A stretch of 64,000 nt of DNA. Origin: CAZEKB01 sp964512225 (lineage in GTDB: Bacteria > Myxococcota_A > UBA796 > UBA9615). This document shows positions 60,729 through 64,000 of the stretch, one piece after another. The notes beneath the pieces were generated by a model that was not told where the DNA came from, ran no database searches, and saw only the letters and a list, made by a program, of their open reading frames with translations. Position 1 is the first letter of the stretch. Each line of letters starts with the position of its first letter. The DNA is taken from assembly GCA_964512225.1 (NCBI GenBank), contig CAZEKB010000028.1, positions 1 through 64,000 of the forward strand, in the 5' to 3' direction. The translations under genes and the position numbers were made by a program.

Positions 60729-61248
60729 TCGCGGCCAGCCGCGTCTTGGTCGAGGCCGCGACCTTGCGCGGGTGGGGGGTCCCGTTCTCCACATAGAACT
60801 TCAGCTCCTCCATGATCTGCCCCACGAAGACCCCGAAGCCGATCCGGATCAGCGGCCAGATCAGGTAGGCCCAGGGCTTGATGCGGGAGCGGAAGACCCA
60901 CGTCATCTCGGACTCGTCGTCCCCGACGTCGACGATCGAGAAGTCGAGCTGGTTGTGGTGCACCGGGAAGACCGCGCGGGTGTTCAGGAAGTCGATCCGG
61001 ACGGTGCAGGTCTTCGCGTCCTCGTCGTAGGCGAGAAACTGCTCGGAGGCCTTCACCCCGTTCGGGTCCGAGTTCAGCTCGCAGACCCGACCCGCGGACT
61101 CGGCGCCGTCGAACCGCTCGCCGACCTCCTCGCCGTAGGAGTGCGGAACCGAGGCCATCCACTTGTACGCGCTGTCGAACTCATGCGCGAACACGGCCCA
61201 CACCGCGTCCGCGGACGCAGCGACTCTCGACTTCTTCACGAACCTCAT
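60721..61248 (-). CDS. SRPBCC/START-like domain protein
   Basis: A 175-aa protein with the START-like fold: KKSRVAASADAVWAVFAHEFDSAYKWM at the N-terminus and SEMTWVFRSRIKPWAYLIWPLIRIGFGVFVGQIMEELKFYVENG at the C-terminus. Such proteins bind small hydrophobic ligands. ATG 61248 is behind GGAGGTCCGG; the upstream in-frame GTG 61260 is less likely. It is first in an operon with the TetR gene, so its ligand may also be the TetR effector. Confidence 0.85.
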   Translation of the reverse strand: MRFVKKSRVAASADAVWAVFAHEFDSAYKWMASVPHSYGEEVGERFDGAESAGRVCELNSDPNGVKASEQFLAYDEDAKTCTVRIDFLNTRAVFPVHHNQLDFSIVDVGDDESEMTWVFRSRIKPWAYLIWPLIRIGFGVFVGQIMEELKFYVENGTPHPRKVAASTKTRLAASA

Positions 61249-61267
61249 CCGGACCTCCACTCACTGG

Positions 61268-61304
61268 TGTAACGATTGATACATCCTATATATCACCTGT
61301 TACA
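61268..61304. promoter_or_regulatory. 37-bp palindromic operator for the SRPBCC-TetR operon
   Basis: Arms TGTAACGATTGATACAT (61268-61284) and ATATATCACCTGTTACA (61288-61304) are inverted repeats matching at 13 of 17 positions around CCT. It lies 20 bp upstream of ATG 61248 in an AT-rich island, so it should overlap the promoter. This is the size and symmetry expected for a TetR dimer-of-dimers site. Confidence 0.7.
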
Positions 61305-61313
61305 GGGTCGTGG

Positions 61314-63245
61314 TCAGCGAAGGTACGCGGCTCCGTCCCACCAGGGGTACCAGCCCTCGGCCTGTCCCCCCGCCTCGCCCCAGCCGAGGCGGAACTGGGT
61401 CGCCCCGGGGCCGACCGAGTAGACGGTCGATCCGGCGGGGAACGCGGTGGTGCACAGGCGGCAGGTGAGGTTCGCCGGGAGGGTGCTCGCGTAGGACACG
61501 ACCGGGCCCGCCGCGCCCGCGTCGCCGAAGCCGACGTCCCCCGTCCCGCAGGAACCGGGCGCGCAGCTGGCGAGGCTCCAGTCGGTCTGCTGGAACGTGT
61601 TCGGGTAGATGTCCGACGTATCCCCCGCCGCCGCCCAGGCCTTGAGCACCCACCCGCCGAGGTAGAACTCGTCGAAGCCGGGCGGGAAGTCGAACGTGTA
61701 GTGGTAGGTGTGGGAGCCGCTGCCGTCGCGGGTGTAGGGACCGTCCACCGGATCGATGCCCACCGTGGCGGCGGCGTCCACGGCCACCATCGTGCCCGCG
61801 AGGACCGTGTTCGCGTCGTCGAAAGAGACGCCGGTCCAGCCGCCCCCGTCCGTCGTCATGTCGCAGTCGAACAGGGCCGCGCCCGCGCCCGCCGGATCGA
61901 GCCAGTACGGCCCGTCGCCGATGGAGAAGCCGTCGTCCAGGATCTGCCGGCAGGAGGTGCCGGGGCACGACGACGCCTCGCCGGTCAGCGCCGGGCAGCC
62001 GATGACGACGGACGTCGAGCCCGCCAGCCCCTGACCGTCGCCGTCCGACGCGACGGCCTCGCAGGTCCACTCCTCCCCGGCCTCGGTGGACGACGCGGGC
62101 ACCCCGAGCGCGAAGTTCTCGTCCTCGCCCAGGGCCGAGATGCCCGCCGCGCCGCCGTCCACGAGCCACGTGACGTCGTAGGACACCGGCTGGCCGTCGG
62201 GGTCGACGATCGGCGCGCTGAGCGTGCACTCGAGGGGGTCGACCGTCATGGGGGCGAGGGGCGTGATCACGAGGACGGGGGCGCCGGGCAGCGTGTTCTC
62301 CACGACCTTCGCCTCGCTCGGTACGGGGACGCCCGCCTCCTCGTCGTCGCGAGCGATCGCGACGCACTGGACGGAGTCGCCCGCGGTGAAGGCTCCGGAC
62401 AGCGTGGGGCCCGTGGCCCCGATGTCGACCCCGTCGATCCACCAGCCGACGTCGACCACGACGTCGTCGCCGTCGGCGTCCGTCCCGGTGAGCTCGGTGC
62501 ACTCCGCCGTGGAGAGCGCCGTCAGCACGATCGGGCCGAGGGCGGGCACGTCGGCCACCGGGGGGCTGTTGACCACGGGGACGCTGTCGCTCACCTCCGG
62601 CCCCGTGGACTGCCCGTCGTAGCCGGAGACCGTGACGGTCCACTCCTGCCCTTTCGCGGTGGCGTCGTCCGGCACCACCAGCTCCCCGAACAGCTCCGAC
62701 ACGGGCTCGCCGTCCCGGCTCCAGACGATGTAGTGCTCCACGGGGTCGGGACCGTCCTCGTCCGCCGACTCGGTCGCGAACGTCAGGACGAGGTCGTCGC
62801 CGGTCGTGGCGGGGCGGGGGTCCAGGTCGATCACGGGCGCGCTCGGGGCGGCGTTGACCGCGAGCTCGAGGGTGGCGGTGGTCTCGAGCCCCGCGGGGTC
62901 GGTGACGGAGAGCGAGATCGCGTGCGCGCCCGCGGTGAGCAGGACCTCGGCGACGGCGAGGCCCTCGGCGTCCGCGGGGTCGGTCCCCAGCTCGCCGCTC
63001 ACGTCCGACGTCCAGACGACGGCGAGCTGATCGGGCGCGTCCTCGGTGTCCGAGATTCGGCCCCGGAGCCGCACGGGCACGACGTCGTCGACCAGGTCGC
63101 CGGGCGCGGGATCCACGATCCGGGCGAACGGAGCGAGGTTGCCGGCGGGGGGCTCCGGCGTGGGCTCCGAGTCGGTAGGGGCGGGGCAGGCGGCCAGGAG
63201 GGCCGAGGCCGCCAGCGCGCACGAGATTCGACGGAGACCGGGCAT
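61314..63245 (-). CDS. Ig-like repeat lipoprotein with fibrinogen-like C-terminal domain
   Basis: A 643-aa lipoprotein (ALLAAC). Residues 35-430 contain about four Ig/PKD-like repeats (AHAISLSVTDPAGLETTATL, EWTVTVSGYDGQSTGPEVSD, DVTWLVDGGAAG). The C-terminal 200 residues start SCRQILDDGFSIGDGPYWLD...LFDCDMTTDGGGWTGV, the opening of fibrinogen-like domains as in bacterial and invertebrate lectins. The role is probably carbohydrate or surface binding. Start ATG 63245 with TAGGCT 5 nt upstream. Confidence 0.83.
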   Translation of the reverse strand: MPGLRRISCALAASALLAACPAPTDSEPTPEPPAGNLAPFARIVDPAPGDLVDDVVPVRLRGRISDTEDAPDQLAVVWTSDVSGELGTDPADAEGLAVAEVLLTAGAHAISLSVTDPAGLETTATLELAVNAAPSAPVIDLDPRPATTGDDLVLTFATESADEDGPDPVEHYIVWSRDGEPVSELFGELVVPDDATAKGQEWTVTVSGYDGQSTGPEVSDSVPVVNSPPVADVPALGPIVLTALSTAECTELTGTDADGDDVVVDVGWWIDGVDIGATGPTLSGAFTAGDSVQCVAIARDDEEAGVPVPSEAKVVENTLPGAPVLVITPLAPMTVDPLECTLSAPIVDPDGQPVSYDVTWLVDGGAAGISALGEDENFALGVPASSTEAGEEWTCEAVASDGDGQGLAGSTSVVIGCPALTGEASSCPGTSCRQILDDGFSIGDGPYWLDPAGAGAALFDCDMTTDGGGWTGVSFDDANTVLAGTMVAVDAAATVGIDPVDGPYTRDGSGSHTYHYTFDFPPGFDEFYLGGWVLKAWAAAGDTSDIYPNTFQQTDWSLASCAPGSCGTGDVGFGDAGAAGPVVSYASTLPANLTCRLCTTAFPAGSTVYSVGPGATQFRLGWGEAGGQAEGWYPWWDGAAYLR

Positions 63246-63250
63246 GCCCC

Positions 63251-63256
63251 AGCCTA
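63251..63256 (-). promoter_or_regulatory. TAnnnT hexamer, putative leaderless -10
   Basis: TAGGCT (reverse strand), five bases, ATG 63245. Confidence 0.4.
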
Positions 63257-64000
63257 GATCGTCCGTAGGGCCGGCGGCGGGCGGTTCGGCCGGGCGGCCT
63301 TCAGGAGCTCACCGAGCCGACGATAGAGGGCGGCGCGCGGGCTCGACGGGCGCCACCACAGCCCCACCCCTCGCGTCGGCACCGGGGCCGCGAACCGCCG
63401 CACTCTCACCCCCTCGGGCACGAGGTGCAGCGCCATCTCCGGGACGATCGTGGGGCCCAGGCCCTGCTGGACCATCAGCAGGAGCGTGACCAGCGAGGAC
63501 GCCTCCACCGCCGCCTCCGCGCCGGGGGCCTGCGCGCACGCCTGCAGGGCGTGATCGCGCAGGCAGTGGCCGCTGCCGAGCAGCAGGAGGGGGTGGCGGG
63601 CGACCTCCGCGGGCAGGGCGGGCCGGTCGTCGTCCAGGGGATGGCCGGGCGGGACGGCGACGTGGAAGGGCTCGTCGTACAGGCCGAGGACGCTCACGCC
63701 GGGCCGCGGGAACGGCAGCGCGACGACCGCCACGTCCAGCTCGCCCCGAGCGAGACGCTCGCCCAGCCCGTGGGTGCGATCCTCCACGAGGCGCAGCTCG
63801 ACGCCGGGGAGCTCCTCGGCGACGGCGGCTACGAGGGCGGGGAGGACGAAGGGCGCGAGGGTGGGGATGGCCCCCAGGCGCACGCGACCCGCGAGCGGGT
63901 CCCGGAGCACCGCCGCGGCGTCGGTGAGGTCCCGCGCGGCGGCGAGGACGACACGCGCCCGGTCCACGAGCTCCCGGCCCGCCGACGTGGGTCGCGACAC
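63254..64000 (-). CDS. oxyR: OxyR-like LysR-family regulator (5' end outside window)
   Basis: The 249 codons present cover the linker helix and the whole ligand domain; the HTH lies beyond the window end. VRLGAIPTLAPFVLPALV and ELDVAVVALPFP are the LysR-substrate pattern, and GSGHCLRDHALQAC carries the two redox cysteines in the GHCLRD context of OxyR (E. coli Cys199 and Cys208). ASSLVTLLLMVQQGLGPTIVPEMAL follows as in OxyR. It should sense hydrogen peroxide by disulfide formation. The gene is truncated only by the window edge. Confidence 0.88.
   Translation of the reverse strand: MSRPTSAGRELVDRARVVLAAARDLTDAAAVLRDPLAGRVRLGAIPTLAPFVLPALVAAVAEELPGVELRLVEDRTHGLGERLARGELDVAVVALPFPRPGVSVLGLYDEPFHVAVPPGHPLDDDRPALPAEVARHPLLLLGSGHCLRDHALQACAQAPGAEAAVEASSLVTLLLMVQQGLGPTIVPEMALHLVPEGVRVRRFAAPVPTRGVGLWWRPSSPRAALYRRLGELLKAARPNRPPPALRTI

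Noticed and set aside
1..64000. tRNA, rRNA, insertion sequence, integrase or prophage genes
   Set aside because: None was recognised: no cloverleaf with a GTTCGAATC-type arm, no transposase motifs and no terminal inverted repeats.
1..64000. Apparent preference for T-ending codons before ACN codons (GAT-ACG, AAT-ACG)
   Set aside because: Several cases caught my eye, but GAC-ACG also occurs and I cannot count codon pairs reliably by eye.

Overview
The window is 64 kb of very GC-rich (about 70 percent), densely coded bacterial DNA with no rRNA, tRNA, phage or insertion sequence that I can see. Two secreted proteins end in a poly-aspartate linker, a Cys-x-Cys, a hydrophobic stretch and an arginine cluster. 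There are also MopE-type Cys/Asp repeats, many Cys-anchored lipoproteins, a CRTAC1/UnbV protein and fused respiratory enzymes. Together these suggest a Myxococcota (former Deltaproteobacteria) genome, probably a metagenome assembly, because three runs of exactly 100 N interrupt tandem repeats. The lineage is an inference.

Layout. 0.1-7.6 kb: small lipoproteins, a VOC protein, a TPR lipoprotein, an SGNH-like protein broken by a gap, and a Na/phosphate cotransporter. 7.9-19.9 kb: a nitrogen-oxide respiration region. nirK (copper nitrite reductase with a cytochrome c tail), nirV, a SCO copper chaperone and a DUF420 protein run forward. They converge on an operon for heme O synthase, a cytochrome b-ferredoxin-MvhD fusion, a second SCO, a heme-copper oxidase subunit I that lacks the active-site tyrosine, a CuA subunit II, a small membrane protein and a second oxidase-fold protein. 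An Rrf2 regulator with three cysteines is divergent from this operon. The most economical reading is nitrite to NO by NirK, and NO removal by the tyrosine-less oxidase. 19.9-25.5 kb: a glycerophosphodiesterase, a five-heme cytochrome fused to a membrane domain, and an FG-GAP/UnbV/TPR protein.

25.4-46.1 kb: one 14-gene leftward cluster with mostly overlapping or nearly touching genes. In order of transcription: pyruvate:ferredoxin oxidoreductase (PFOR), a dihydroorotate-dehydrogenase-like flavoprotein, a hemerythrin-like protein, the alpha/gamma and beta subunits of a 2-oxoacid:ferredoxin oxidoreductase, a 1264-aa PFOR-like protein, RnfB, a 1202-aa PFOR-like protein, RnfC, RnfD, RnfG, RnfE, RnfA and a small NqrM-like Cys-rich membrane protein. 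Ferredoxin-reducing 2-oxoacid enzymes are thus encoded together with the Rnf ion pump, and the two PFOR-like giants lie on either side of RnfB. This is the best candidate in the window for an undescribed assembly: a 2-oxoacid/ferredoxin/Rnf supercomplex.

46-64 kb: a DUF1566 lipoprotein, a ferritin-like protein, a lactate-oxidation (Lut) pair with LutB and LutC fused, secreted repeat proteins, a sterol-methyltransferase-like enzyme, PlsC, a clan GH-A glycosidase-like lipoprotein, an SDR, a MopE-like protein, a TetR/SRPBCC pair with a clear palindromic operator, a fibrinogen-like lipoprotein and an OxyR gene cut by the window edge.

Across the window, many genes that begin a transcript have a TAnnnT hexamer 5-7 nt before the start codon and no ribosome binding site. 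This suggests leaderless transcription, while operon-internal genes have ordinary AGGAGG-type sites or stop/start overlaps.
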